NCBI RefSeq assembly: GCF_000715495.1
Contig: NZ_JNLX01000096.1
Location: 1 to 56,137, forward strand
Length of the DNA stretch: 56,137 nt
Reading direction: 5' to 3'
DNA from: Hymenobacter sp. IS2118
Lineage (GTDB): Bacteria > Bacteroidota > Bacteroidia > Cytophagales > Hymenobacteraceae
This document shows, one piece after another, positions 10,501 through 17,436 of this stretch. A program made the position numbers and the translations under genes. The notes below the pieces were generated by a model. The model saw only the letters and a program-made list of their open reading frames with translations, ran no database searches and was not told where the DNA came from. The stretch's first letter is position 1. Every line of letters starts with the position of its first letter.

Positions 10501-11383
10501 TGCCGCTGCCAAGGCCGGGGTCGGTGTCCACGAAGTACTCCACCCGCGTCACGTTGGGCAGGGTGGCCAGCGCGGCCGGCTCGTAGTAAAAGGTGCGGCG
10601 GTTGGTCAGGCTCCACTTGCCATTGGCGTCGCGGCTGCGAATGGCCAGCGTGTGGAAGCCGGTGCTCAGGGCGCTCAGCGGCACGGTAAAGGCCACGCCG
10701 CTCACATCGGCCGCCGCCGTAATGGGCACGCTCGTGGCGCTGCCAAAGCCGGGGTCGGTGTCCACGAAATATTCCACCCGCGTCACGTTGGGCAGGGCGG
10801 CCAGCGCGGCGGGCTCGTAGTAAAAGGTGCGGCGGTTGGTCAGGCTCCACTTGCCGTTGGCGTCGCGGCTGCGAATGGCCAGCGTGTGGAAGCCGGTGCT
10901 CAGGGCGCTCAGCGGCACAGTAAAGGCCACGCCGCTCACGTCGGTAGCGGCCGTGATGGGCACGGTAGTGGCGCTGCCAAGGCCAGGGTCGGTATCCACG
11001 AAGTACTCCACCCGCGTCACGTTGGGCAGGGCGGCCAGGGCGGCGGGCTCGTAGTAAAACGTGCGGCGGTTGGTCAGGCTCCACGCGCCGTTGGCGTCGC
11101 GGCTGCGCACGCCCAGGGTATGAAAGCCGGCGCTCAAAGCGCTCAGTGGTACCGTGGCCGACAGGCTCGCCAGGTTGGCCGCCGGCGTCGCGGGCAGCGT
11201 AAATGCGGTGCCCGCCCCCAAGCCGGGGTCGGTGTCGAGGAAGTATTCGGCGCGGGCAATGGTGGCCTGGCCGTGGCTGCGCGAGGCGGCGCCAAGCAGC
11301 AGCAGTAGCAGCAGCACCAGCGGCAGCAGCCAGCCGGTGCCCCATACGCCCGGCGCGGGGCGGGGTTGAGGAAAGCGTTGCAT
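1574..11383 (-). CDS. Giant T9SS-secreted repeat adhesin (3269 aa)
   Basis: Predicted cell-surface or secreted adhesin. A signal peptide (residues 1-40, run of leucines, cut near SHGQA) is followed by five repeats of about 78 residues (about 41-425), each with an EYFVDTDPG start and an NRRTFYYEP end. Next come a discoidin-like beta region, an IPT/TIG-like module (ITSFTPTGGGAG), and about five alternating modules of SNASGSF-type and Ig-like folds. From about residue 1508 to 2760 there are some 21 short repeats of the GTVAQ-iGG-FxNv-LGNW type, probably a beta-solenoid. The C-terminus has a type A T9SS sorting domain: LYPNPTTGKAILDL, then LPTGVYTVRI and a final KRLVKE. It starts 13 bp after the stop of the upstream secreted protein, so the two are probably cotranscribed. 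The ligand is not predictable. The long antisense open frames over this gene are composition artefacts. Confidence 0.9.
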   Translation of the reverse strand: MQRFPQPRPAPGVWGTGWLLPLVLLLLLLLGAASRSHGQATIARAEYFLDTDPGLGAGTAFTLPATPAANLASLSATVPLSALSAGFHTLGVRSRDANGAWSLTNRRTFYYEPAALAALPNVTRVEYFVDTDPGLGSATTVPITAATDVSGVAFTVPLSALSTGFHTLAIRSRDANGKWSLTNRRTFYYEPAALAALPNVTRVEYFVDTDPGFGSATSVPITAAADVSGVAFTVPLSALSTGFHTLAIRSRDANGKWSLTNRRTFYYEPAALATLPNVTRVEYFVDTDPGLGSGTTVPITAAADVSGVAFVVALGSVSAGFHTLNVRSRDANGKWSLTNRRTFYYEPVLAAASNVNRIEYYFDTDPGFGSATSAPVPTPAPDLPNFSLVADASGLADGAHRLFIRSRDATGKWSLVSSRDFVKNGCASSQNLTAGLPAGSYNAGGAVGNSPELAFNTEPAAPNTGNATYVYNGAVIQADMGSAQTISEVRVRFTNSGTPTNFTLQIQTATSTAGTFTTVDTYTATFNASQTYTVVRTLATPATNARVLRFVFQSTGGNYTIVSGAGAYFFNCASPSITSFTPTGGGAGTSVVLTGTNLSGATAVTFNGVPAAAGTITGNTATGLTVTAPAGGTTGPICVTTPAGTACSAGSFAYPPSIATGTVSRAAFCSSTFIQVPFSTNTADYGAGNQFRFQLSDASGNFTAGSRLYGNLISINASGGILSDTVAFRTPAGTGYRVRVVASNPAITGSTNGTNLTIYGTPAATASASSPVAFGGTIQLVAQPLGQSAYQWYVAYTSGGTAYVGAGQTLNLTNAQPTQSGKYFVYVSSSNGCQDSASVRVLVQPNAVPVLTMSQFGFNGCAGSTFNIGFSVTGNNFANGNTISAQLSSASGSFAAPTVIGSAAFTGQGSAAVSVTIPTSTGTGSGYRIRLVGSNPAIISTTDNGSNLSITTQPTASASSNSPVAYNGTVQLSAQTVAGASYFWTGPGFSSGVQNPTIANATPGNSGIYTLYVTVNGCQSPGSATTVTVNPSAQPILAVAQFGGSLCPGTNLSIGFSVTGNTFASGNVITAQLSNASGSFAAPVNIGAINFSGQGGSSISATIPQNTTAGTGYRIRLVGSNPGVTSTTDNGTNLTVPVTLVATAGSNSPVTAGGTLQLSAGPNGAALYQWTVAYTAGGTAFISNQQNPSFNNITTASSGVYTVTVTQGGCQSTASTSVIVNPPTTTTLAMGAFAGQFCAGSSYSASFTVGGAGLSSGTITAQLSNASGSFATPVSIGSTTFNGTGGGSLGYTLPASASGGTAYRIRLVSTSPALTSNDNGSNLTISNLTNVTASSNSPVAAGATILFSSAGVPSGATIGWTGPNSFSSGLANPSLANANASNAGTYSFTASLNGCSVTRQVTVSVGAVVASLSTNSFGGSFCPGAALTVPFTASGFSGGNVFTAQLSNASGSFGAPVNIGTLSGTGSGSIAATIPLSTAAGSGYRVRVVASSPATTSSTNNGTNLTVGAITYVWTGGTSNDWFNGLNWSCGQVPGSTSVVIIPGGLTTYPTVSGGLGLALNLTVQTGATLTFGTGGNFALYGNVVYNGNCYPTRSSTWTFAGSGTQTVSGTAPIQFGNLVINAGVTLQAANIICVYGNWTNNGNFLNGGSSYGVVFNGPNGFTQVIGGSVVTNFYNVTIDATTTVNLGLNTTFAGNFVVDGIFGAGSYGVVFNGTVAQTLGGSGNSTFASITINNLVSLTLVDNITVLGNWINNGVFVGGSYSVIFAGTVAQLIGGTAVTNFYNVVFQNLISVTLNQNIYVLGSFANTGVFYGYQVLGGVTTGYFVRFGGTVAQVINANATTYFYHFYVGNAAGVTLATNIYIAGNYYLYSGSFAPGLFTVYFNGTGGLVQTVGGYTGLSFYGWNIGSGSFVRLIQNVTWLGNFANAGTFYGYNLVGGVYTGYTAVFGGSGAQSLSGAGVYEFWHVTWNNLAGITLNQNISVWGNWLNNGGYFANGYLVNFIGNVAQLIGGSVNTLFHHVTVTNPVSVSLNQAITVLGNWAGAGRFLGNGYLVYFNGTAAQTIFCGLNTRFFDLRLNNPVSVTLLSNIYVNGSWTHDGGFVANGYTVFFGGAATQLIAGTVQTIFHHVNIATGATVQINRSITLLGNWFNNGSFLANNLLVYFNGTVAQLVGGSSVTNFFNVTFNNAVRVTLNQNIYVLGQFINSGVFYGYQGATGYFVRFGGTVAQTITANATTYFHHFYADNAAGVTLSSNVYIAGNYYLYSGFFTPGAFTVFFNGTGGLVQTVGGYTGLSFHGWNIASGSFVRLIQNVTLLGNFANAGTFYGYNLVGGVYTGYTFAFGGSVAQSLTGAGVYDFWHLTWNNLAGVTLNRNIGLRGNWLHYGGFLANGYLVTFGGNTLQLIGGTVATIFHHFTIATGATVRQDLGITLLGNWTNNGGFNANSLLTYFNGTALQTIAGTALTTFYDVTFNNAVNVSLGQNIDVVHNFVNSGGYCGCGFRTRFNGSTPQSISCTSSRTHFHDLTFANLTGVTLLDGIYVSGLWVNNGGYIANNKTVIFDGTVLQTIGGSVGTAFYNVGITNAVNVQLLRDITVAGFWNNTGIFRGNGFGVTFNGTVLQTISTTGALARSYFHHITWANLVGCVLGGDVYVAGNWLCNGPFNPATYTVYFNGTVAQSCGGSQQLRFFGLNCSNPAGVTYNGPVYLLGNFVNTGLVNCGAYAWYCTGTAPQTIGGVSATPTRFYDLLIQNATGVTATDNWFVTHVLTPTTGNLASNGHLTLTSNATGTAMVVNPVGGGLVTGVSTMERFITGLSGAPGYRHYSSPMKLSANGISTTVQEFADDLPVFELNPAYNTVGNAAQPFPTLFKYDETRITAAKPTFDDGFMVPTANEDLVPLRGYTAQTLPTTTVDISGLLQTGSVSYSLSRGSQAKSGWQLLGNPYPAPMDWDVVRNTTGMLSGVADALYVFQPSGKYTGTYKTYVNGFGQNGGSKDLAAMQGFFVRATAPTASVSFTNAVRATSYVSPTFSRPTPSSNPSPALRLLARNVANGTADEAVIYFEAGAELGFSARHDAYKVQLNGDGRPSLWSQTGTENFAINGLPDLTTAPTIPLGVRVSKDGVHRLVLSELANVPAGTQVWLEDRVLNRRQNLAAAPDSAYTFTMLAKDTGPRFYLNFRPGTVLATTTGQLAARTALYPNPTTGKAILDLAGLRNQGAVRVEVVNVLGQTVQQRSSRLQQGALTETLDLSSLPTGVYTVRIHAQEGTVVKRLVKE
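3100..6800 (-). repeat. About 21 coding repeats with a duplicated four-unit block
   Basis: Each unit is roughly 50-60 residues and contains a GTVAQ or GNxxQ turn, an aromatic FYNV/FHHV strand and an LGNW strand. A block of four consecutive units around 5300-5960 (NATTYFYHFYV, GGLVQTVGGYTGLSF, GTFYGYNLVGGVYTGY, GNWLNNGG) recurs in the same order around 4150-4800, about 1.18 kb away. This indicates duplication of a multi-unit block on top of single-unit expansion. Confidence 0.8.
10100..11265 (-). repeat. Five tandem 234-bp repeats in the adhesin 5' part
   Basis: These encode the five 78-residue DTDPG modules. The second, third and fourth units are nearly identical at DNA level, including wobble positions, over the run encoding RSRDANGKWSLTNRR. 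The first and fifth are diverged. High identity points to recent unequal crossing-over or gene conversion, so copy number may vary between strains. Confidence 0.85.
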
Positions 11384-11396
11384 GAACAGGCGCAGC

Positions 11397-12395
11397 TTAG
11401 TTGTTGGAGCGCGTGCCCAGGGTCACATTCAGCGAGTTGCCCGTCACAGTCTGGTTGAGCTGGTAAATGGCCGGAATGGCCGGCAGTCCGCCAAAGCGGT
11501 AGCCGTTGCCAGTGGCGCTGCCCGTGGCCCCAACATCAACGCCGCCCTGGCCGGCGCCCACGGCGGGGTTGGTGCCGGTTTTCAGCTTGTACCAGCCGTC
11601 GTATTGCGGCGAGCCCGACGTTTGGGCAAACACCGACGCGGCCGGCACGTTGGCCGTGTTGTTGGTGGCCGTGCCCACGGTGGGCAGCGTGGCCTGCGCC
11701 AGCAGGTTAAAGGCCCAGTTGGTATTAGCCGTAGGCGTAAAGCCGCTGCCGAAGTAGTTGTTGCGCACCGTGAAGTTGTTCAGGCTCACCGAGCCGTTCA
11801 CCACCGAGTTGTTGCTGAACTCGCCGCTGTTGCCCGCCCCGGTGAGCGAGATGTAGCCCGAGAGGAAAATATTGTTTGTAATGAGCGAGTTGGTGCTGGG
11901 GCTCGATTCCAGCAAGCCGTAGAAGTAGTTTTGCCGGATAATGGTCCCGTTCGTCACCGACCCAAAGCCGAGGTAGATGTAGCCCGTCAGGTAGCAGCGC
12001 CGCACGGAGATGTTGTCGTCGTTGATGTACCACGTCGTGTTCGAGCTCATGCCCGATACTGAAGTGCCGTCGCTGCCCGCCGCAAACGTAATGCTGCTCA
12101 TCGTGGCCGGAATCGGGTTGGCCTGCAGGGCCGGGGGCTGGTTGTCGGCCAGGAAATAGCCGGGGCCCACGATGGTGAGCTGCTTGGTGCAGGTCAGGGA
12201 GCCGTACGTAACGGTGGAGGGTTCTACCTGAATGATGTCGCCGTTGGCCGCCGCGTTGTGGGCCGCCTGAATGTCGGCGTAGATGTTGGTGCCGGTGACG
12301 CCATTGTTGTTTACGCGCCGAATGGTTTGGGCCGAAGCCAGGTGCCCGGCCAGCGCCAGCAGTACGAAGAGGAAGGAAGCGGAGAGGTTTTTCAT
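11397..12395 (-). CDS. Secreted right-handed beta-helix (pectate-lyase-like) protein
   Basis: A 332-residue secreted protein. The start chosen is the ATG at 12395, which gives a normal signal peptide (MKNLSASFLFVLLALAGHLA, cut after SAQ); an upstream in-frame start would bury it. After IRRVNNNG comes NIYADIQAAHNAAANGDII, the typical opening of parallel beta-helix proteins of the pectate lyase/DUF1565 kind. Asparagine-rich rungs follow (ITNNIFLSG, FSNNSVVNG, VRNNYFGSG). No T9SS sorting domain is seen, so it may stay periplasmic, leave by another route, or bind its partner. It is the first gene of the unit with the giant adhesin, 13 bp upstream of it. No catalytic residues could be assigned; a structural or carbohydrate-binding role is as likely as lyase activity. 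Confidence 0.8.
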   Translation of the reverse strand: MKNLSASFLFVLLALAGHLASAQTIRRVNNNGVTGTNIYADIQAAHNAAANGDIIQVEPSTVTYGSLTCTKQLTIVGPGYFLADNQPPALQANPIPATMSSITFAAGSDGTSVSGMSSNTTWYINDDNISVRRCYLTGYIYLGFGSVTNGTIIRQNYFYGLLESSPSTNSLITNNIFLSGYISLTGAGNSGEFSNNSVVNGSVSLNNFTVRNNYFGSGFTPTANTNWAFNLLAQATLPTVGTATNNTANVPAASVFAQTSGSPQYDGWYKLKTGTNPAVGAGQGGVDVGATGSATGNGYRFGGLPAIPAIYQLNQTVTGNSLNVTLGTRSNN

Positions 12396-13204
12396 GGGAC
12401 TTAACAATAAAACGGGGGGTGAAATGGAGTGAAAACCGAGCGTAATGGGCCGGGTATGGGATGCGGAATTGTTTCCGGCCCAGGGGCTTGAATGGCGCAA
12501 AACCGACCATAACAAAAGTCCCGCTCAGGCCCGCCTGGTACAATCCGTGCCGGTGGGTATTTTTAGCTGCTCCCCCTCCGTACCAGCACGGATAACATTT
12601 GTCCTAATCATTGAAATAATATTTAAATAAAGTAATGTTGGACGAGTAGCGGGTGCCTGTTTTTCCGTGCCTGCTGCGTGCTGGCTGCTGGCTATCAGTT
12701 ACTGCTGTTATGCAGAGAGGCGCGCCAGCCTGTTGATGCGTAACGTCTATTAGCGAATTCCCCGTTTTTAGCTGTTGTTCACCAATCCACGCCGTGCCGT
12801 CGCCCGGCGCGTACTACCTGGCGGCGGCCACGCCTGTTGGTGCTGCCGCGAGTAGGTGCCCTTGTCTGAAACCGATAGCCACCTAACGGACGGAACCTCC
12901 GGCGCCGAAGCCCCGTGGCAAATTCCCTGTTCCAAAGTGGCCATCGCCAACCGACACTTTCCCCGCTCGAATTCCTGCGCCGCCTGTGCCAGGCCTTTCC
13001 CATGGTGCGAGTCTGTCTTGAGCGGGCACCCGCAATAAGTACTGGTACCCGGAGCAACTTCCTCCCGAAAACCGCGCTCCGAACTGCCGTCCGAGGCCGA
13101 TTACACTTCAATCGGACCGATTATAATTGAGCCCGAAATCATTTGGCGGGGTGCGGGCTATTCATGCACCTGTTGGTGCAACGGTCCTGAAAAGACCCGC
13201 AGGC
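12396..13204. other. Gene-free region upstream of the adhesin unit
   Basis: No convincing coding sequence is seen; the short open frames here have arginine-rich or random composition. An AT-rich patch (about 12595-12645) probably holds the adhesin-unit promoter, though no clear TAnnTTTG box was found on the minus strand. An inverted repeat lies at 12543-12593. The stretch at 12712-12752 (CGCGCCAGC, then GATGCGTAACGTC) resembles the right end of the AGGACTTACGCA elements found elsewhere and may be a decayed half copy. Confidence 0.5.
12543..12593. repeat. Inverted repeat in the leader of the adhesin unit
   Basis: ATCCGTGCCGGT (12543-12554) is the reverse complement of ACCAGCACGGAT (12582-12593) except at one base. 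It lies about 150-200 bp upstream of the start at 12395, in the likely 5' untranslated region or just upstream of the promoter. It could be an operator or an RNA hairpin; the sequence does not decide. Confidence 0.45.
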
Positions 13205-15214
13205 CTACGCCGCGTTTTCTACCGGGAGCGGCACCGTGAGCGTGACAATGGTGCCCCGCCCAATGGCGGCATCAATGAATAACTGCCCGCCCAGGTAGGC
13301 CAGCCGGGTTTCGATGTTGGACAGGCCCAGGCCGGCACCGGGCTGCAGCGCGGCCGGGTCGAAGCCCTGGCCGTTGTCTTCCACCATAATGGTCAGCTCG
13401 TCGGCGCTGCGCACCAGCTGCAGGGTAATGACCGTGGCGCGGGCGTGCTTCACGATGTTCTGTGCCAGCTCCTGAATCACCCGGAACAGCACGCTCTCGA
13501 CCAGGGCCGGCAGCCGCTCGTCCAGTCCAAACAGCTGCACTTCGGCCCGCAGCCCGTCGGCCGATACCATTTTGCTCAGGAAATCGCGCACCGCCGCCCC
13601 CAGGCCCTGTTTCAGCAAGGCGTTGGGCATGAGGTTGTGCGAGATGTCGCGCACCTCGCGGTACGACTCGTTGAGCACGCTCAGGGCGTTGTCTACCAGC
13701 AGGTGCAGGGCGGCGGGCGGCGCCGTGTCGAGGTCGCGGGCCAGGGCGTTGAGGTTGAGCTTGGCAGCCGTTATGAGTTGGCCCACGCCGTCGTGCAGGT
13801 CCGAGCCGATGCGGCGGCGCTCGTTTTCCTCGGCCTCAAACACGGCCGCCGTGCGCTGCTGGTACAGCAGCTGGCGCTCCTGCTCGTGCTCCAGGCGCTG
13901 GCGCAGTCGGTGGCGCGCATACAGCAAGTAGGCCAGGCCCGCACCCAGCAGCGCCAGCGCCAGCCCGGCCCCCAGCTGCACGTTGCGCCGCCGGATAACC
14001 TGCTGTTGCGTAAGGAGCTGGGCGGCCTGCAGGCGGTTTTCGGCAGTTTTCTGCTCGGTTTCGTAGCGCACGTTCATTTCGGCAATCTGCCGGGTGCTGG
14101 CTTCGGTGAGCAAGGAGTCTTTGAGGGCCGCCAGCTGCTCGCCGTAATTCGCCGCCGCCCGGTAGTCGGCCTGCTGGCGGGCGGTGGCGGCCAGGCCGGC
14201 CAGCGCCTCGCGGGTGGCTTCGCGGGCTTTGAGCTGCCGGCTCAGCGCGTAGGCCGCCGCGAACTGCGGCCGGGCCTCGGCAGGTTTTTGCTGGCGCAGG
14301 GCCAGTTGGCCCTGCGCGCTGAATATGGCCGCGCAGGTGGGAAGGTCGTCGGCTTTACGGGCCAGCACTAGGGCCCGCGCCAGGCCCGCGGTGGCGGCGG
14401 CGTATTGCTGCCGGGCGGCCAGCACCCGCCCGCGCCCCAGCTCGGCCTGGCCTTCGCCGCGCCAGTTGGCGCGGCCGCGGCTGGCGGCCAGGGCGCGCTC
14501 AAAGTAGTGCAGCGCCGAATCGGGCTGAGCCAGCTGCTCATAGGTTTGCCCGATGAGCTGGTAGGCCAGGGCGTCGTTGTGGGCATCGACTACGCGGCCG
14601 GGCAGGCGCAGGTACTGCTGCTGGTAGGCCAGGGCTTGGTCGTACTGGCCCATCCGGAAATACACGGTGCCGATGTTGGCCAGGTCGGCTGCAATGCGCT
14701 CGGGCGTGCCGTAGCGCTGCTCCAGGCGCAGGGCCTCCACGTAGTGGGCCACGGCCGCCGCGTAGCGGCCCTGCTCCACTTCCACTTCGCCCACGTTGTT
14801 GATGGCCCCGGCCACGCCCTGCCAGTCGCCGAGGGCGGCCCGCTGCCGGCGGCACTGCTCGAAGTCGGCAATGGCGTCGTCGAAGCGGCCGGTGGTGGCG
14901 TAGATGATGCCGCGCAGAATGTAGGTTTTGGCAATGCCGCGTCGGAACTGCAGCCGCTCGCCCAGCGCCAGAGCCTCCACGGCCAGGGCCAGGGAGCGGC
15001 GGGGGTGGCTGTCGCGGTTTTCCCAAATCAGCTCGTTCAGGGTGTTCACCCGGTTGGTATCGGGACGCGGCACCTGGGGCAGGCGGGCTTCCAGCGAATC
15101 GAGGCGCGGGTTGCGGGCCGGCGCCTGGCCCCGGCCCGTGCCGCTGAGGCCCATTATCAGCACCAGCGTAAATCCCAGCCGTGGCCAAGGGCCGCCCATC
15201 CAATGCTTTTCCAT
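13205..15214 (-). CDS. TPR-containing NarL-type sensor histidine kinase
   Basis: Membrane sensor kinase, 669 residues. The start at 15214 (MEKHWMGGPWPRLGF) gives a proper signal sequence; a longer frame begins at 15313. A periplasmic region of TPR repeats (about 30-390, for example DDAIADFEQCRRQR, YDQALAYQQQYLRL) leads to one membrane helix (about 408-432), a short coiled coil, and a HisKA_3 dimerisation domain with RIGSDLHDGVGQ around residue 461. The HATPase_c domain has the N box (ELAQNIVKHA), the G1 box (VEDNGQGFDP) and the G2 box (GAGLGLSNIETR). It is a close paralogue of the kinase at 39634. No response-regulator gene is adjacent, so its partner lies elsewhere or it shares the LuxR protein at 41693. 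Confidence 0.9.
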   Translation of the reverse strand: MEKHWMGGPWPRLGFTLVLIMGLSGTGRGQAPARNPRLDSLEARLPQVPRPDTNRVNTLNELIWENRDSHPRRSLALAVEALALGERLQFRRGIAKTYILRGIIYATTGRFDDAIADFEQCRRQRAALGDWQGVAGAINNVGEVEVEQGRYAAAVAHYVEALRLEQRYGTPERIAADLANIGTVYFRMGQYDQALAYQQQYLRLPGRVVDAHNDALAYQLIGQTYEQLAQPDSALHYFERALAASRGRANWRGEGQAELGRGRVLAARQQYAAATAGLARALVLARKADDLPTCAAIFSAQGQLALRQQKPAEARPQFAAAYALSRQLKAREATREALAGLAATARQQADYRAAANYGEQLAALKDSLLTEASTRQIAEMNVRYETEQKTAENRLQAAQLLTQQQVIRRRNVQLGAGLALALLGAGLAYLLYARHRLRQRLEHEQERQLLYQQRTAAVFEAEENERRRIGSDLHDGVGQLITAAKLNLNALARDLDTAPPAALHLLVDNALSVLNESYREVRDISHNLMPNALLKQGLGAAVRDFLSKMVSADGLRAEVQLFGLDERLPALVESVLFRVIQELAQNIVKHARATVITLQLVRSADELTIMVEDNGQGFDPAALQPGAGLGLSNIETRLAYLGGQLFIDAAIGRGTIVTLTVPLPVENAA

Positions 15215-15344
15215 GTTGTCGAGGCAGCCTACAGCACCGGACGTACCGGGCCGACGTGCCGCTGTCCGGCAATATATGGAAATACAATAAATTCGTTTTT
15301 TCAGGAGCTGCAAAAAGCCATTCCAGCCAAGCCGCGCGGCTCGC

Positions 15345-15998
15345 TTAGGCCGGAGTCAGCTCTTCCGATTCGTGTACCCGGATGCCGCCGCCGTCTTCCG
15401 CTGCGGCGCGCAGCATGGCAGCAGCCACGGCAGCGGCGGCCACGGGGCGGTACTGCTTCAGTGGCCCGCGCAGCAGCGGCGCAAACAGGCCCAGCGCTAC
15501 GGCGCCCAGCCGCTCGCCCAGGCGCGGGCTTTCCCGTTCGCCCAGCAGCAGGGAGGGCCGGAAAATGTGAATGGCGCGAAACGGCAGCTTCCGCACCGCG
15601 GCTTCCATCTCGCCCTTCACTTTGCTGTAATAAACGGTTGCTTCGGCGTCGGCCCCCAGGCTGGAAACTACCAGCAGCTGCCCGGCAAAGTTGCCGGCCG
15701 TGAGAGCCGCCAGTTTTACGACGTACGTATAGTCCACCTTATAAAAGGCCTCCTTCGACCCGGCCTGCTTTCGGGTGGTGCCCAGGCAGCAAAACACGTC
15801 GTCGGCAATAAGATGCTGGCGCATGTCGTCAAGCTGGTCGAAATTAACCACCACCTGCGTGAGCTTGGGGTGCAGCATCGACAAGCCCGTGCGCCCCACC
15901 ACCACCACCCGCGAATACCGCTCCGAGGCCAGCAGCAGCGGCAAGAGGTGCGAACCAATGAGGCCCGTGGCCCCGGCAAGTAAAGCAGTTTTACGCAT
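15345..15998 (-). CDS. NAD(P)-binding oxidoreductase-like protein (HTATIP2/TIP30 type)
   Basis: A 217-residue Rossmann-fold protein related to atypical short-chain dehydrogenases. The start at 15998 puts the nucleotide-binding motif LLAGATGLIGSHL at the N-terminus, as the family requires. Further marks are the VVVGRTGL strand 2, FCCLGTTRKQAGS (typical of the HTATIP2 group), VVSSLGADA, and the YYSKVKGEME active-site-like YxxxK. The LRPSLLLGER type segment (here FRPSLLLGERES) follows. Substrate unknown; many bacterial members are annotated only as NAD(P)H-binding proteins. It lies downstream of a palindrome-bearing intergenic region and has no obvious operon partner. Confidence 0.8.
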   Translation of the reverse strand: MRKTALLAGATGLIGSHLLPLLLASERYSRVVVVGRTGLSMLHPKLTQVVVNFDQLDDMRQHLIADDVFCCLGTTRKQAGSKEAFYKVDYTYVVKLAALTAGNFAGQLLVVSSLGADAEATVYYSKVKGEMEAAVRKLPFRAIHIFRPSLLLGERESPRLGERLGAVALGLFAPLLRGPLKQYRPVAAAAVAAAMLRAAAEDGGGIRVHESEELTPA

Positions 15999-16363
15999 GG
16001 TGAATTGGGTGATGGGAAGCTCGCTAAACAACAAGCTTCCGGCCTTTTAGGAAGAGATTTCAGTTCAGCCAGCGGTCCGAACGAGAGCGTGCGAACTCAC
16101 TGAACGGCGATTCCGGCGCGGAGTTGACCGGCAATATAAAGCCAGTAGCGGCCCCACCGTTTCAGCCCTGGAAACGCCCCGGCTTACGCAGCGAGGCTGG
16201 CGCGCGTCTCCGACGCGCTGCCCATTGGCTTCGAGCCGCTGGCTCGGGCGGGTGCCATGACGTTACATACACGCCTACGACGCGAGCCAGCGGCTCGAAA
16301 ACATCAGGCACGCGTCAGAGACGCGCCCCAGCCGCTCGCAGGTAGCAAGGCCGGGCAAAGTTG
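15999..16363. other. Intergenic region with a degenerate palindromic element
   Basis: No gene seen. Most of the region (16181-16350) is a diverged member of the AGGACTTACGCA-bounded palindromic family, recorded separately. The rest (15999-16180) is unremarkable. Confidence 0.5.
16181..16350. repeat. Palindromic intergenic element, copy B (degenerate)
   Basis: GGCTTACGCAGCGAGGCTGG, followed by CGCGTCTCCGACGCG, opens the element. CGCGTCAGAGACGCG and a decayed CCGCTCGCAGG close it. The arms are inverted copies as in the better-preserved copies at 23772, 24767 and 27136. A second inverted pair lies inside (CGAGCCGCTGGCTCG and CGAGCCAGCGGCTCG). Confidence 0.6.
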
Positions 16364-17200
16364 CTACTTCAGCACCGTGGCTTCCGGCTCCAGCAGTACC
16401 AGGCCCTGCCGAAACAGGGCGCCCAGCGCCTTTTTGAACACCTTTTTGCTCATGCCCACGCGGCGGTACACGTCATCGGCCAGGCTTTTGTCGCCCAGCG
16501 GCAGGCGCCCGCCGGGGGCGGTTTGAATGGCTTTGAGCAGCGTGTCGGTGGCCGATTCTACTTCGCCGTAGCCGTCCTTTTGGAGGCGCACGTCGAGCTT
16601 GCCATCGGCCCGCACCTGGCGCAGGAAGCCGGGCAGGATTTCGCCCAGGCGCAGGGGCCGGAATACCTCGTTGTGAAACAGCAGCCCCTGGTGCGTGCCG
16701 TTCACGATGACGGGGTAGCCCAGCTCGGTTTCGTCGGCTACGAGCAGGCGCACCGCGTCGCCGGGCTCGCCGATGAAGGGCTCCTGGCTCAGGAACTGCT
16801 TCCATTTGGTGCTGGCCACGAGGCGGTCGCTTTCCTCGTCGAGGTACACGTACACGAACACCCGCTCGCCGGTGCGCAGGTCGCGCCGCTGGTTGCGGAA
16901 GGGCAGGAGCAGGTCTTTTTCGAGGCCCCACTCCAGGAACGCGCCGGCCGGGCCGTGGTCCCGCACCGTGAGGCCGGCGTAGGAATTCACCAGGGCCAGG
17001 GGGCGCAGGTTGGTGGCAATGAGGCGGTCTTCCGAGTCGCGGTACACGAACACGCGCACGATGTCGCCCACGCGGGTGCCGGCCTCCACGTACTTTTCGG
17101 GCAGCAGCAGGTCGCCGTCGTCGGAGGTAAGGTAGAGGCCGATGCTGGTTTCGCGGGCTACTTCGAGGTCGTTGTAATCGCCGAGGAGGAGGCTGGCCAT
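16364..17200 (-). CDS. CvfB-like S1 RNA-binding protein
   Basis: A 278-residue protein of the CvfB/YitL family: several S1-type OB folds followed by a C-terminal winged helix. The ATG at 17200 (MASLLLGDYNDLEV) fits the family N-terminus; the open frame further upstream is not conserved-looking. S1-like features include LYLTSDDGDLLLPEKYV at the start and the VGDIVRVFVYRDSEDRLIAT strand pair, repeated as TGERVFVYVYLDEESDRLVAS. The winged helix is at about 215-275 (LADDVYRRVGMSKKVFKKAL). Family members bind RNA and affect virulence factor expression in staphylococci; the role here is not known. It is divergent from the SPFH gene, with a perfect palindrome between them. Confidence 0.88.
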   Translation of the reverse strand: MASLLLGDYNDLEVARETSIGLYLTSDDGDLLLPEKYVEAGTRVGDIVRVFVYRDSEDRLIATNLRPLALVNSYAGLTVRDHGPAGAFLEWGLEKDLLLPFRNQRRDLRTGERVFVYVYLDEESDRLVASTKWKQFLSQEPFIGEPGDAVRLLVADETELGYPVIVNGTHQGLLFHNEVFRPLRLGEILPGFLRQVRADGKLDVRLQKDGYGEVESATDTLLKAIQTAPGGRLPLGDKSLADDVYRRVGMSKKVFKKALGALFRQGLVLLEPEATVLK

Positions 17201-17290
17201 AGGGTATGCGGTTTTTAGGTTTGGGAGGGCAAAGGTCGGGAGGAAGTGGGCGAATAACATACCCGCCCGTCAGACAGAGCGGAACCTCCC

Positions 17291-17384
17291 CGTCATGCTG
17301 AGCTTGTCGAAGCATCTCTACCGCGCAACTAATCAAATCGATTCAACGAAGCGGTAGAGATGCTTCGACAAGCTCAGCATGACG
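17291..17384. repeat. GTCATGCTGAGC palindrome, copy 1 (perfect 34-bp arms)
   Basis: Arms 17291-17324 and 17351-17384 are perfect reverse complements over 34 bp, separated by 26 bp. The arm runs from CGTCATGCTGAGCTTGTCGA to CATCTCTACCGC. Related copies lie at 18536, 19694 and 37857, with half copies near 36131. The transcript would fold into a very stable hairpin and could end transcription from both sides. Confidence 0.9.
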
Positions 17385-17436
17385 TTCGTAATTTCAGCCT
17401 GGCTGTTGAGGAGAAGCCGCCCCGCTTATTTCCGTA

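Noticed and set aside
12779..13111. A 110-codon minus-strand frame in the adhesin upstream region
   Set aside because: Arginine-rich, no domain, random-looking codon positions.
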